Source: Massilia eburnea (GTDB lineage Bacteria > Pseudomonadota > Gammaproteobacteria > Burkholderiales > Burkholderiaceae_D). Taken from it: a stretch of 64,000 nt of DNA. The stretch spans positions 124,001 to 188,000 of the forward strand of contig NZ_WNKX01000009.1 of the NCBI RefSeq assembly GCF_009720745.1, given 5' to 3'. The notes beneath the pieces were generated by a model. It was not told the DNA's origin. It did not search any database and was given only the letters and a program-made list of their open reading frames with translations. The first letter of the stretch is position 1; each line of letters begins with the position of its first letter. This document shows, in pieces, positions 28,306-35,869 of this stretch. The position numbers and the translations under genes were made by a program.

Positions 28306-28689
28306 TCAACGTTTGCCATTGTTGTACTCACGAATAGCGAGCTTGATGGCATCGCCCGACAGAATCGGCCCAACGTGAACGCCTGCCTTGGCGGCGCCTG
28401 CACCCAGCGCCAGTTCGACAAACACGCGGTATTCAACTTGCGTGACCCCGCCTTCAATTTGCTCCATTGGATGAATCAGAATCTGGGGAGCAGGTGCGAA
28501 GACGCCCCGGCGCAGCGACTTGACCGCTGCCTTCAACTGATGCTGCGCCATGGTGAAGTCCGCGATGAGCATGCGCGGCGACGCAAACTCAAGGTTGCGA
28601 TCAACGACTATCGAATGATCGGTATCGACATTCTTTACGACGAATCGATTGGAAAAAACCTGGACGTAGATGGAGTCGGCAGAAAACAT
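28306..28689 (-). CDS. short MreB-like (rod shape-determining family) protein
   Basis: 127 residues. The start (SIYVQVFSNRFVVKNV), the middle RMLIADFTMAQHQLKAAVKSL, and LIHPMEQIEGGVTQVEYRVFVELALGAGAAK match the short proteins annotated as rod shape-determining/MreB-like. Those lack most of the actin fold, so cytoskeletal function is not implied. It sits in a small accessory operon between VOC genes. Confidence 0.65.
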   Translation of the reverse strand: MFSADSIYVQVFSNRFVVKNVDTDHSIVVDRNLEFASPRMLIADFTMAQHQLKAAVKSLRRGVFAPAPQILIHPMEQIEGGVTQVEYRVFVELALGAGAAKAGVHVGPILSGDAIKLAIREYNNGKR

Positions 28690-28726
28690 GGCGCTTGCCC
28701 TGGCCTGTATTAAAGGCCGGGGAACT

Positions 28727-28999
28727 TTATGGATTTTTGTTTTGCGTGAAGAGGAATGTCACGAGAGCCACCGGCGCCAACAAAACCTGGACACCCAGCA
28801 TGATGAAGAAGCACGTCACCCAGACTTCCAGGACGCTGGTTTTACCTTCAGTGACCTGCCTCGCTACTGAAAGGCCGACCAGCACCGAAGCGCCCAGTAC
28901 GAATGAGGCGTAAGGGCGCCACCGCCTGAAAATCGACAGGATTCCAAGCGCAACGGTGGAGACCGTACCCAAAAATGCGATAAGACCGATGCTTTCCAA
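28727..28999 (-). CDS. small membrane protein, unknown function
   Basis: 90 residues with three hydrophobic segments (about residues 6-20, 32-44 and 57-84). No motif recognised. Confidence 0.6.
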   Translation of the reverse strand: MESIGLIAFLGTVSTVALGILSIFRRWRPYASFVLGASVLVGLSVARQVTEGKTSVLEVWVTCFFIMLGVQVLLAPVALVTFLFTQNKNP

Positions 29000-29026
29000 A
29001 GCAGATTACCTCAACAAATGTCGCGG

Positions 29027-29413
29027 TCACTGACCGGCAGGTGGTTCCCAGAGTTCGACTTTGTTCCCCTCTGGATCGACAACCCAGGCGAACTTGCCGT
29101 ATTCGGATTCTTCGATTTTATCGAGGACGTTGCAGCCTTCTTCGCGCAGGGCTTTGACCAGGCCGTGCAGATCGGCGACCCGGTAGTTCACCATGAACGA
29201 GGACGTGCTTGGCGCAAAGTGGTCGCTCTCTTGCGAATTGATGCACCATGCAGTTGTGCCGGCAACCGGCTTGCCTTCGTCATCGGTCCAGTCAAAGGCA
29301 GCGCCGCCCCAGGACTGAACGTCAACGCTCAGGTGCTGCTTGTACCAAGCCCGCAGCGCTGGGGCATCTTTGGCCTTGAAGAAAATACCGCCGACACCAG
29401 TAACTCGTTTCAT
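29027..29413 (-). CDS. VOC family (glyoxalase-like) protein
   Basis: 128 residues with the VOC pattern: VTGVGGIFFKAKDAPALRAWYKQHLSV, GAAFDWTDDEGK, and the C-terminal WVVDPEGNKVELWEP. The PEGN-ELW end is typical of a glyoxalase-fold resistance or epimerase-like protein. The second VOC gene in this island, only distantly similar to the one at 27850. Confidence 0.85.
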   Translation of the reverse strand: MKRVTGVGGIFFKAKDAPALRAWYKQHLSVDVQSWGGAAFDWTDDEGKPVAGTTAWCINSQESDHFAPSTSSFMVNYRVADLHGLVKALREEGCNVLDKIEESEYGKFAWVVDPEGNKVELWEPPAGQ

Positions 29414-29507
29414 TTGATCTCCTTATGTTTATGGATTATTTTTCTCGCCGCGAGCAATGGCATCAGCAGCGCCGAAGGATTTTACGACACTGTGTTGGGC
29501 GCTATCC

Positions 29508-30092
29508 TCATTTCTCGAACAGTCTTCCCATGGCAACCTGGTCGAAGTGAATCTGCATCGGTTCATTACCTTTGTATGCACCCATGTGAATGTGGGGATG
29601 GCGCGAATATCCGTTGTTTCCCACGCGCGCGATGACCTGGCCGCTTTCGACTTTATCGCCGGGCTTTACGGCAAGCTTCGCAACGTGCGCCAGGACGAAA
29701 GTCACGCCGTCATCTCTTTTCAGCTCCACATATGATGCGGGCGGTTTCCCCAAGACTCCCGGCCGGTTGGGCGTTGGATTCTCGCCGGTTTTTTGAACTT
29801 CGCAGGAACACGGCGAAAGCACCTCCTTGTCCCAGACATACCAGTCCTCATTGCGGCTTCCGTCTCGCTTGTAGGAACGCATCCAGGTGCGGCCATGGTC
29901 CTCGACCAATTGCTGGATCACGCAATCCGTGCCGAGGGAATCGCCCAATTCCTTGACGTTCCCTTGCCAATGTTCGGTACATGCGAACGGTTGTCCGAAT
30001 ATCGGGTGAGCCAGGACAGTAGGGATTTCGCTGGTAACAGCCGATGCGGCCGAGAAGTGCAATGCTGCGGAAACTGCGAGGATTGTCTTCAT
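29508..30092 (-). CDS. exported M23-family (LytM) peptidase domain protein
   Basis: 194 residues with a signal peptide (ALHFSAASA). The C-terminal part carries the LytM features VTFVLAHVAKLAVKPGDKVESGQVIARVGNNGYSRHPHIHMG, including the HxH pair, but the usual first zinc ligand HxxxD is not obvious. It may therefore be an inactive or divergent peptidoglycan hydrolase. No neighbour suggests a specific role. Confidence 0.7.
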   Translation of the reverse strand: MKTILAVSAALHFSAASAVTSEIPTVLAHPIFGQPFACTEHWQGNVKELGDSLGTDCVIQQLVEDHGRTWMRSYKRDGSRNEDWYVWDKEVLSPCSCEVQKTGENPTPNRPGVLGKPPASYVELKRDDGVTFVLAHVAKLAVKPGDKVESGQVIARVGNNGYSRHPHIHMGAYKGNEPMQIHFDQVAMGRLFEK

Positions 30093-30250
30093 TTGTTGAT
30101 AGCTCCCAAAGGTCTAACAATTGAGATAGTCGACACGCAGCGGCACATCGAAGGCGACTGCGATGGTTGGCAAATATACATCAATTATTGAGCTATTCGA
30201 TTTTGCGCACATCTCCCATTGGCAGAATGATCAAGCGAAGCAGAGTGCAC

Positions 30251-30547
30251 TTATTCTCCTCTCCAGGCGCGGATAGCTGCCAATACCCGTCCCGAATACG
30301 CTTCCGAAAGATTGCGGTCCTTATATTTCGATGTGCTGGCGGCGAGAATCGGCGCAGAGTTCTGGATGTCGTCCGCCAGCCAGGATAGGTAGTCATGTCC
30401 TTTGGTCTTGTACTGGGCGAGCTCCTCAGAATTCAAACGGAGCAGGAAGTCGTAGCCAATAAAGCTGTGGTTGCAGTTAGCGTCAAGGAGCAGACTCCCC
30501 TCATCTTCCAACAAGAACCAGCATTGGGGTTCGTGATCGAGCACTTT
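30251..30547 (-). CDS. hypothetical protein
   Basis: About 98 residues from the ATG at 30547 (MKVLDHEPQCWFLLEDEG). It has the stretch EDEGSLLLDANCNHSFIGYDFLLRL, no signal peptide and no recognised motif. No gene is seen in the roughly 160 bases downstream of it (30093-30250). Confidence 0.6.
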   Translation of the reverse strand, partial: KVLDHEPQCWFLLEDEGSLLLDANCNHSFIGYDFLLRLNSEELAQYKTKGHDYLSWLADDIQNSAPILAASTSKYKDRNLSEAYSGRVLAAIRAWRGE

Positions 30548-30624
30548 CATAGATGGGCGCAAAAGGTTCAAATTGATCGGATCATCAAAGACATAGCTTA
30601 GACAGGGTCATTTCGGTACCGCAG

Positions 30625-30967
30625 TCAGGCCCGCGGGTCGAAGCTGAAGACGCGTAACTCCTGCTCGCACCGGCACGCTTTCGCAATGCGCGCGGCCCAC
30701 GCGACTGCATCTTCGCGCGACGGCAGTTCAAGTACGGTAAATCCACCGTCAAGAACGGGCGCCCAAGGATAGCCGCCTTCCGAGACCAGGCCGTTGGCCG
30801 AGACGAGAACGGGCGGCACGCTTTCGTCGATGCCCCCCGCGAAGACATAAACCCCCGCGGCCTTCGCCTCGTCGATCACGGCATGCGCGTCGCGGCCGAC
30901 TGCTTCGAATTCGCTGTCTGGCACGACCATCGCCGCGCTGGGAAAGGAGATCAGATACTTGGCCATG
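30625..30967 (-). CDS. YciI-related (YCII) protein
   Basis: 114 residues from the ATG at 30967 (MAKYLISFPSAA). The YCII/DGPF pattern is shown by FPSAAMVVPDSEFEAVGRDAHAVIDEAKAAGVYVFAGGIDE and the following strands. This subfamily is often found beside sigma factors; none is nearby here. The reading frame extends to 31149 but the extension has no family similarity. Confidence 0.82.
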
Positions 30968-30987
30968 TGTTTTCCTTTCAGGTCAGT

Positions 30988-31015
30988 GATTGCTGGGTTG
31001 AGCCATAAGTTAGCC
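30988..31015. repeat. half attC-like remnant
   Basis: The right half of an attC pattern, ending in GTTAGCC with the stop codon of the next gene overlapping it, but no left core in front. It marks the probable lower edge of the former cassette array. Confidence 0.35.
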
Positions 31016-31240
31016 GTGGCGCGTGCCAAGCAATACGAAGATACCCATTGCGGCGGCGACAGCGCCTGCGCAACCAAAGCCGATAACGAACGACCAAAAT
31101 AAGATGGGGTGTTCACTCGCATTGGTGTCCGTGCCACCTTCCCATTCAATCTTTCTTTTCAGCCCGAAGGCAACGCAAACCGCGAAAATGACAGCCCCAG
31201 CAATTAACTGCTCCCAAGCTTCGTTCATATCGATTCCCAA
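31010..31240 (-). CDS. small membrane protein, unknown function
   Basis: 76 residues with two hydrophobic segments (about residues 8-25 and 48-70). No motif recognised. A TCCCAAC core-like sequence sits at its start and an attC half site at its end, so it could be a decayed cassette. Confidence 0.5.
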   Translation of the reverse strand: MGIDMNEAWEQLIAGAVIFAVCVAFGLKRKIEWEGGTDTNASEHPILFWSFVIGFGCAGAVAAAMGIFVLLGTRHG

Positions 31241-31291
31241 CGCGCTTCAATCCCAGCAAAATGCCACATTCAGCAAGTGCATCATAGAATT

Positions 31292-31545
31292 TTAAGGTTG
31301 AAGCTCCCCGGTCGACGAAGGCCGTCCGGTGGAGCGATTGGCCAAGATCTCACTACCATCATCCCCGGCGAACGCCAGGAAGCCCACCGCGTTCTTGTTG
31401 ATTTCGATGTCGACATTATTGCCGGGGATTTCTTCCAGCATCCCAAGGGCCACATACCCCCGGGCTCGTTGTCACCACGAACGAAGACCTCGAAAGGCCC
31501 GTGCAGTGCGAGAAATTGCTCATAGTCGATTGGAAGGTTAGGCAT
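31292..31545 (-). pseudogene. SUKH/SMI1-KNR4-family protein, frameshifted
   Basis: The start MPNLPIDYEQFLALHGPFEVFV and the following RGDNEPGG match the N-terminus of SMI1/KNR4 (SUKH) proteins, which mostly act as immunity proteins against polymorphic toxins. The frame is lost at a five-base G run on the coding strand (bases 31457-31461). The other frame continues the same fold with ALGMLEEIPGNNVDIEI, FLAFAGDDGSEIL and then stops at 31292. One added base in the run would restore the gene. It may be a real mutation or a sequencing error in a homopolymer. Confidence 0.75.
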
Positions 31546-31552
31546 TGGATCG

Positions 31553-31780
31553 TTAGTGCCATTTCCGTGCATACTTCTCGCGTACTGTCTGGCTAATAAA
31601 CGTGCCGAGACCTCGTCCAGCAGTGGCAAGACGGTGCATTTTACCTACGTTTTCCCCGCCAGCACTTTGTGCCGTGTAGAGGTACTTCCAGCCGTCATTG
31701 AATTGAACGGTGATGGCGTCGCGGGACATCTCATAAAAGGTAACGCCAGAGTTGCCGCTCAGATTTTTGTACTTTTCCAT
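31553..31780 (-). CDS. small protein, possibly KTSC-like
   Basis: 75 residues from the ATG at 31780 (MEKYKNLSGNSGVTFYE). Pattern GVTFYEMSRDAITVQFNDGWKYLYT resembles the KTSC domain of unknown role. Its stop codon lies in a GTTAGTGCC core-like sequence. The upstream cassette border (31790-31857) is a degenerate attC. Confidence 0.6.
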   Translation of the reverse strand: MEKYKNLSGNSGVTFYEMSRDAITVQFNDGWKYLYTAQSAGGENVGKMHRLATAGRGLGTFISQTVREKYARKWH

Positions 31781-31789
31781 GAGTCCTGC

Positions 31790-31857
31790 GCCTAATGTTT
31801 GCGATACCGGTCTACAGCGCGCAGCGCGGAAGCCGTCCGGTTGCTTAAGCATTTACC
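31790..31857. repeat. attC site 1, degenerate
   Basis: Starts GCCTAAT and keeps the inner CCGG...GCGCGCAGCGCGG...CCGG pattern of the other sites, but the right core is CATTTAC-like instead of GTTRRRY. Likely unable to recombine normally. Confidence 0.6.
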
Positions 31858-31858
31858 T

Positions 31859-32194
31859 TCATTCCCGCTCCAGTGTGTGAGCCAGAATCTCCGCTGGCCA
31901 CAAACACATATGACCACAACCTTCAAATGGCGGCGCGGGTTTGAGCAGCATACCTTCTACAACTACGACCTTGCCGCTCAGAGATTTGCAGACTTCTTGA
32001 TCGAAACCGAGAGAGCCATCGCCAGTCGAAATCCAAATCGAAGACATTTCGCCTTCGCGCCGCTCGGCGCGCGGCAGATGTGTAATCGAGACGTCTTCGA
32101 ACTCAAAAGACAGAATACCTCGAACACAGATGTCGGAACCCGCAAGTTCGTCGATTCGATCAAGCGCTTCGTTGATTGACAGAGGCTGTGGCAT
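31859..32194 (-). CDS. cassette gene, conserved hypothetical
   Basis: 111 residues. The stretch RGILSFEFEDVSITHLPRAER and the C-terminal GCGHMCLWPAEILAHTLER recur in uncharacterised proteins of soil bacteria; an OB-like fold is possible. No signal peptide. The promoter is not visible: expression is expected from outside the cassette. Confidence 0.62.
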   Translation of the reverse strand: MPQPLSINEALDRIDELAGSDICVRGILSFEFEDVSITHLPRAERREGEMSSIWISTGDGSLGFDQEVCKSLSGKVVVVEGMLLKPAPPFEGCGHMCLWPAEILAHTLERE

Positions 32195-32228
32195 TAGTGT
32201 GCGCGTCCGCTGGAGTGGATTGTTGGAC
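32191..32228. repeat. attC site 2, truncated
   Basis: Keeps only the right half (GTCCGCTGGAGTGGATTGTTGGAC). The left core has been replaced or deleted. Confidence 0.5.
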
Positions 32229-32235
32229 CAATAAA

Positions 32236-32532
32236 TTATCGCTCATCGTCGGATTCCTCAAGATACTCTCGCGCACTCTCTTTCAGCCATTGATCGGCAT
32301 TTTCTTCAGAAAGAAGCCATAACGCCAATTCTCGTGCGGCCGGATGATTTCGCCGCCAAAGGTAACCTAACGCAGAGGTGGCACATGAAGGCTCTTGGAA
32401 ATAAGTTCGAACGAGTTCGAGCAAGACCTCGTCAGGAACAGTCTCCCAATCAGGTGCGCTTGGAAACATGCACTGTATTTGTTCCGCCTCGCTTAAGCCC
32501 TCTAGCGAAATGTGTTTAGGTTGTGCGTCCAA
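32236..32532 (-). CDS. cassette gene, hypothetical acidic protein
   Basis: 98 residues, acidic, helical, ending in LLSEENADQWLKESAREYLEE. No recognised motif. The make-up is that of an immunity-like or protein-interaction module, but this is only an impression. Confidence 0.55.
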   Translation of the reverse strand: MDAQPKHISLEGLSEAEQIQCMFPSAPDWETVPDEVLLELVRTYFQEPSCATSALGYLWRRNHPAARELALWLLSEENADQWLKESAREYLEESDDER

Positions 32533-32545
32533 GATCTCTTCCTAA

Positions 32546-32602
32546 GCCGAACGTGATTGATCAGCGGCGCCGTCAGCCGTCCACTGAATCGGAATGTTAG
32601 AG
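32546..32602. repeat. attC site 3 (57 bp)
   Basis: Cores GCCGAAC and GTTAGAG. Short class: the inner sequence TCAGCGGCGCCGTCAG-CGTCC can pair. Confidence 0.8.
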
Positions 32603-33001
32603 CGCACAACTGTCCTTTCGCATTCGGTGCGATACCAGCAAGACGGCACAAACGATTAGAAATGTGTACGAAAGCATTTCCACCCAAGCCATGTCGACAA
32701 CTGATTGTTGCGTCTGATTGTCGCTAGTTACAATTTCGTGTGTACGCAGTGTGATGACCGGAAGCGCAACAAATAGCCCGGCGAGCCACGCCTTCGTCCG
32801 AAAAAGCATCGCCAACGGCAAGGCCGCAACGATAGCCGCTACAACCGCGCCGACGATTGCTGCACTGACCATCTCCAAGTAAGGGCGCGGATAAACTCGG
32901 GGAAATAGATAACCTGCCCAGTAATCCTGTGCGTATGCATTCGCGACAAACGCGACGACAGTGATGACTACAAGCGCGAGGATGCGAAGGAGATGCTGCA
33001 T
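32597..33001 (-). CDS. cassette gene, small membrane protein
   Basis: 134 residues. An N-terminal hydrophobic stretch (ILALVVITVVAFVANAYA), two more hydrophobic segments in the middle, and a fourth near the end (MLSYTFLIVCAVLLV) give about four membrane spans. No motif. Its stop codon lies inside attC site 3. Confidence 0.65.
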   Translation of the reverse strand: MQHLLRILALVVITVVAFVANAYAQDYWAGYLFPRVYPRPYLEMVSAAIVGAVVAAIVAALPLAMLFRTKAWLAGLFVALPVITLRTHEIVTSDNQTQQSVVDMAWVEMLSYTFLIVCAVLLVSHRMRKDSCAL

Positions 33002-33004
33002 GTG

Positions 33005-33058
33005 CTCTAACGTTCTTGAATTAACCGGTGCGCGTCCGCGTTGAATGAGTTGTTAGGC
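33005..33058. repeat. attC site 4 (54 bp)
   Basis: Cores CTCTAAC and GTTAGGC, with the inner TTAACCGGTGCGCG-TCC pattern. The stop of the following gene lies inside it. Confidence 0.75.
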
Positions 33059-33386
33059 CATTTTCGGCAAAAAGTCGTTGAATGATTTGAGGCTCACATA
33101 GAACGGTGCTTCCAATTGGAACGTCGTTCATTGTAGCGGAAGGTAACACTACAAGAAGCCGCCAACCAGACCTAGCAACAGACGGATCTCGAACGTGAAA
33201 GTGCATGGGACTCGCAAGAGCACGAAATCGACGATCCGCTGCTCCAACAGCGCGAACAACCACCATGAAGCTAAATTTCTTCCACCCAGTCCCTTGGGGC
33301 ATGGAGAAATCCGGCACGAGCGTAAGACCTGCTTCGGAAATAGAGAAATGATCTTCCACAGTCAAGAGTTGAACCAGGTTAGCCAA
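33021..33386 (-). CDS. cassette gene, hypothetical protein
   Basis: 121 residues. It has the stretch WKKFSFMVVVRAVGAADRRFRALASPMHFHVRDPS, and the last 10 residues are encoded by attC site 4. No recognised domain or signal peptide. Confidence 0.55.
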   Translation of the reverse strand: MANLVQLLTVEDHFSISEAGLTLVPDFSMPQGTGWKKFSFMVVVRAVGAADRRFRALASPMHFHVRDPSVARSGWRLLVVLPSATMNDVPIGSTVLCEPQIIQRLFAENGLTTHSTRTRTG

Positions 33387-33397
33387 ACAGTCCTCCA

Positions 33398-33469
33398 GCC
33401 TAACGTTGGACGTAACCGGCCGCAGCAGCGCGTGGCGATGCGGAGGTCCGGTTGACGGAATGATTGGGC
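33398..33469. repeat. attC site 5 (72 bp)
   Basis: Cores GCCTAAC and a variant ATTGGGC (expected GTTGGGC). Long class with TAACCGGCCGCAGCAGC ... GTCCGGTTGACGG. Confidence 0.8.
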
Positions 33470-33470
33470 A

Positions 33471-33836
33471 TTATTTTAACTCCCGGATGTGGGGTAGGCC
33501 TGCCCTGCAAGAAAGCTCATAGCTGTGACCCGCTTTGAAGTCGAATGAAACTGAGGGGGCAATATCAAGCACCTCAATAGATCCAGGTGGACGAGGGCAG
33601 ATATGACTAATACGCCTCACGCCAGGATGAAAGGCAACTTCTGTCCCTAAGAAAAGATACCCGGGAACGCCAAAGTATTTCCCGCCGAAGGCGGAAACGG
33701 GCTTCCCCTCATCATCCACCACCACAAGGCGCACCGAGTCTTTTTTCCATTGAAGGGAATAGTCACTCTCTGTTGTGGACGTTGCGCATGCAGAGATCAA
33801 CAACGGTAGTGCGAGAACTGAGGCAGTGCGTATAAG
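33471..33836 (-). CDS. cassette gene, lipoprotein
   Basis: About 121 residues from MLIRTASVLALPLLISACATS. The lipobox is LISAC, so the cysteine is lipidated. The body has LVVVDDEGKPVSAFGGKYFGVPGYLFLG and ends in SYELSCRAGLPHIRELK. Probably anchored in the outer or inner membrane; function unknown. Confidence 0.68.
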   Translation of the reverse strand, partial: LIRTASVLALPLLISACATSTTESDYSLQWKKDSVRLVVVDDEGKPVSAFGGKYFGVPGYLFLGTEVAFHPGVRRISHICPRPPGSIEVLDIAPSVSFDFKAGHSYELSCRAGLPHIRELK

Positions 33837-33842
33837 CATGCG

Positions 33843-33900
33843 GCCCAACGCGCGTTATTCAGAGGCGCCGTCAGGCGTCCGCTGGATTGAGTGGTTGGGC
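33843..33900. repeat. attC site 6 (58 bp)
   Basis: Perfect cores GCCCAAC and GTTGGGC. Short class with AGAGGCGCCGTCAGGCGTCCGCT. Confidence 0.9.
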
Positions 33901-33919
33901 AACAAACTCTCGACCGCAG

Positions 33920-34321
33920 TCACCACCATTTTGGAAACTCCGCCAAGGCACTATTAAACGATCGCATAGCTCCACTTTCAAGTTTCAAATCCAGCGAGAT
34001 CAATGCACCATCAGTCGACGACCTTTTAGAAGGTGGGTTGATAAGCAGTCGTTCGACTGAGGACTCGCGGAAAAACGTAAGCACGACATAATCGCTCATA
34101 TCAATTAGCGTGGCTTCCTCGCCATCGCGTAGTTGTTCTTCAAAAGCAGATAACGCAGGATACTCAATCCAAGCACCGTCAAGTAGCCAACTAGCCTGTT
34201 GCCGAAGGCCAATGTACTCGACGAGAATTTTCGCGTGTACAGCACCACTCCGCTCATGGACTTCAACGAAGTCCATGGCAAGCCGGAGAGCTCCACTGCT
34301 AAAGAAAATGTCACCGCTCAT
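33920..34321 (-). CDS. cassette gene, possible WapI-like immunity protein
   Basis: 133 residues with ILVEYIGLRQQASWLLDGAWIEYPALSAFEEQLRDGEEATLIDMSDYVVLTF. The alternation of strands and the FEEQLRDG stretch recall WapI-family immunity proteins, but the similarity is weak and no domain is certain. No signal peptide. Confidence 0.5.
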   Translation of the reverse strand: MSGDIFFSSGALRLAMDFVEVHERSGAVHAKILVEYIGLRQQASWLLDGAWIEYPALSAFEEQLRDGEEATLIDMSDYVVLTFFRESSVERLLINPPSKRSSTDGALISLDLKLESGAMRSFNSALAEFPKWW

Positions 34322-34327
34322 TCGCTA

Positions 34328-34397
34328 GCCCTGCGTTGGACGTAACCGGCCACAGCAGCGCGCAGCGATGGAGGTCCGGTTGACGGAATTGTTGGGC
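34328..34397. repeat. attC site 7 (70 bp), altered left core
   Basis: Left core reads GCCCTGC (expected GCCTAAC); right core GTTGGGC. Inner part as in site 5. Confidence 0.75.
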
Positions 34398-34400
34398 AAG

Positions 34401-34865
34401 TTAGTCGATGATTTTAGTCGCATAAAATTTTCGCAGTTCGTTCGGCATATTGAACCAAATCCACTGGTCATGAATCGAAAGCACCTGTTGGTCTGCTCCC
34501 AGAACTTTGGTTCGCGCCAGGTACGCGCGCTTGTTTCGAAGTCCCTCGAATTTCGGGGATTGTGCAAGCAAAAGTCCTTTCTCGTTAACTGATCCAGAGA
34601 CCACAAACAACGCATCTGGAGCCGTAGGGTCTTCGAACTCAACTTGTAAAGATGAGTTTGGTGGCAATACTTTTTCTAGTGACAGTGTTAGCGCAAAGAT
34701 AGCAGTAGAGGCGTCCCGCTCGACCAGTACCATTGCGACCTGCGACGCAAAGAATTCGGAACGAACCGGACGCGTTGGCCCAGTCGGCCGAGACGGTTCT
34801 GCGGCCGAAGTAGCGAAGGCAAATACGATCGCTATAACAGCAAAAAGTTTTCGTGTCCGATTCAT
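34401..34865 (-). CDS. cassette gene, exported protein, paralogue A
   Basis: About 154 residues from MNRTRKLFAVIAIV, with a signal peptide ending near TSAAEP. The mature part has SRPTGPTRPVRSEFF, LPPNSSLQVEFEDP and the very conserved VLSIHDQWIWFNMP. It is a paralogue of the protein at 37916: the two share the SRPxGPxxP motif, PPNSxLxxEFExP and the HDQWIWF motif, and both end near KxID/NIVD. Function unknown; likely periplasmic. Confidence 0.75.
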   Translation of the reverse strand: MNRTRKLFAVIAIVFAFATSAAEPSRPTGPTRPVRSEFFASQVAMVLVERDASTAIFALTLSLEKVLPPNSSLQVEFEDPTAPDALFVVSGSVNEKGLLLAQSPKFEGLRNKRAYLARTKVLGADQQVLSIHDQWIWFNMPNELRKFYATKIID

Positions 34866-34874
34866 CGTTTGTTG

Positions 34875-34946
34875 GCCCAACGTACAAAGCAACTGGCTGC
34901 CGTAACGCGCAGCGTGGAGGCAGTCCAGTTGACTGCCGTGTTAGGG
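34875..34946. repeat. attC site 8 (72 bp)
   Basis: Cores GCCCAAC and GTTAGGG. Class with ACTGGCTGCCG ... GGCAGTCCAGTTGACTGC, like sites 14, 16 and 18. Confidence 0.85.
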
Positions 34947-35366
34947 CTTAGCTCGCGGAGGGAGCTTTGAAAGTGAACTAAGCCGGAACTCCTTACAAGA
35001 GTTCGATCCAGGTTGCCTGCAAAAGAACACAGAAATCGAAATATCGAACTGAGTATGCTTGAACTTGCTTTGCACATAGCGATGCGCTGTTCCTACCCAG
35101 AGCGTCGAGTTCTGAATTGTTTCGCCACCCAAACTCTTAGTTTCCAGTTGCGAAGAATGCGGCGTCAAGTTGGCACCTACTGCTGCCGGGAATTCCAGTT
35201 CAAATTCAGTGCTTTCGCCGGATCGAGATAAAGAATAAGCGAAGCCCAGAGACTTCATATTCGTCGGCGTCAATTCAACGATCTCGGGTGGAACTGAACC
35301 CATGGAAGAAAAAGGCAAGGCGGACATTAAAAACACCAACGCAAATTTTAGAGCAGTACCGCGCAT
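34941..35366 (-). CDS. cassette gene, exported hypothetical protein
   Basis: 141 residues with a signal peptide (FALVFLMSALPFSSMGS). The mature part has ELEFPAAVGANLTPHSSQ, two cysteines in FFCRQPGSNSCKEF and a basic tail. No recognised domain. Confidence 0.62.
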   Translation of the reverse strand: MRGTALKFALVFLMSALPFSSMGSVPPEIVELTPTNMKSLGFAYSLSRSGESTEFELEFPAAVGANLTPHSSQLETKSLGGETIQNSTLWVGTAHRYVQSKFKHTQFDISISVFFCRQPGSNSCKEFRLSSLSKLPPRAKP

Positions 35367-35372
35367 AGGGTC

Positions 35373-35430
35373 CCCTAACGTGAGAATTCAGCGGGCACCG
35401 CAGGCGTTCCGCCGGAATGAAAGGTTGGGC
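35373..35430. repeat. attC site 9 (58 bp)
   Basis: Cores CCCTAAC and GTTGGGC. Short class with AATTCAGCGGGCACCGCAGGCG. Confidence 0.82.
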
Positions 35431-35769
35431 TCATTTTGCACATATGTCTGCGGCGGCCGCAGAAAGAATCAATAGCACGGCACCCCAGAATGACACTTTA
35501 AGTTTTCGCGCAACAATTGCACCTAGATTGATGAGTGCAGAGTCGCCGAAATTCATAAACTCGCCGCTTCGAAGCATACAGAATTGCTCACACTGGAACG
35601 TGTTGAGCCCTCCGTCGTCCTGATTAATCAAACTGGCGTTTTCTTTAGTTCTGCCAGAGGCAGCGGCAACACGCTCGCAGTATGCCAAGAACTGGAAAAT
35701 GACAGGGATAGCGTAAGCTGCGTACGCAATTCCACCAACAACAAGAACAATTACAGCCACGTTATCCAT
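35431..35769 (-). CDS. cassette gene, small membrane protein
   Basis: 112 residues. N-terminal membrane segment (VAVIVLVVGGIAYAAYAIPVIFQFL) and another at the end (FWGAVLLILSAAAA). Middle part with a Gln- and Cys-containing loop (FQCEQFCMLRSGEF). No motif recognised. Confidence 0.62.
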   Translation of the reverse strand: MDNVAVIVLVVGGIAYAAYAIPVIFQFLAYCERVAAASGRTKENASLINQDDGGLNTFQCEQFCMLRSGEFMNFGDSALINLGAIVARKLKVSFWGAVLLILSAAAADICAK

Positions 35770-35838
35770 TGTCGCTCTCTAAGCGTTGCTTCGAAAAATA
35801 CCTAATCGCTGCGGACATGTATTGTTTTCTATATCAAT

Positions 35839-35869
35839 GCCCAACGTCCGGTTGAATGAAGTGTTGGCC
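35839..35869. repeat. attC site 10, truncated (31 bp)
   Basis: Both cores are present (GCCCAAC and GTTGGCC) but the central hairpin has been lost, leaving GTCCGGTTGAATGAAGT between them. Possibly a deletion between repeats. Confidence 0.6.

Noticed and set aside
30093..30250. An attC site starting with GTCTAAC at about 30113
   Set aside because: No partner GTTRRRY core follows at the right distance and no hairpin forms.
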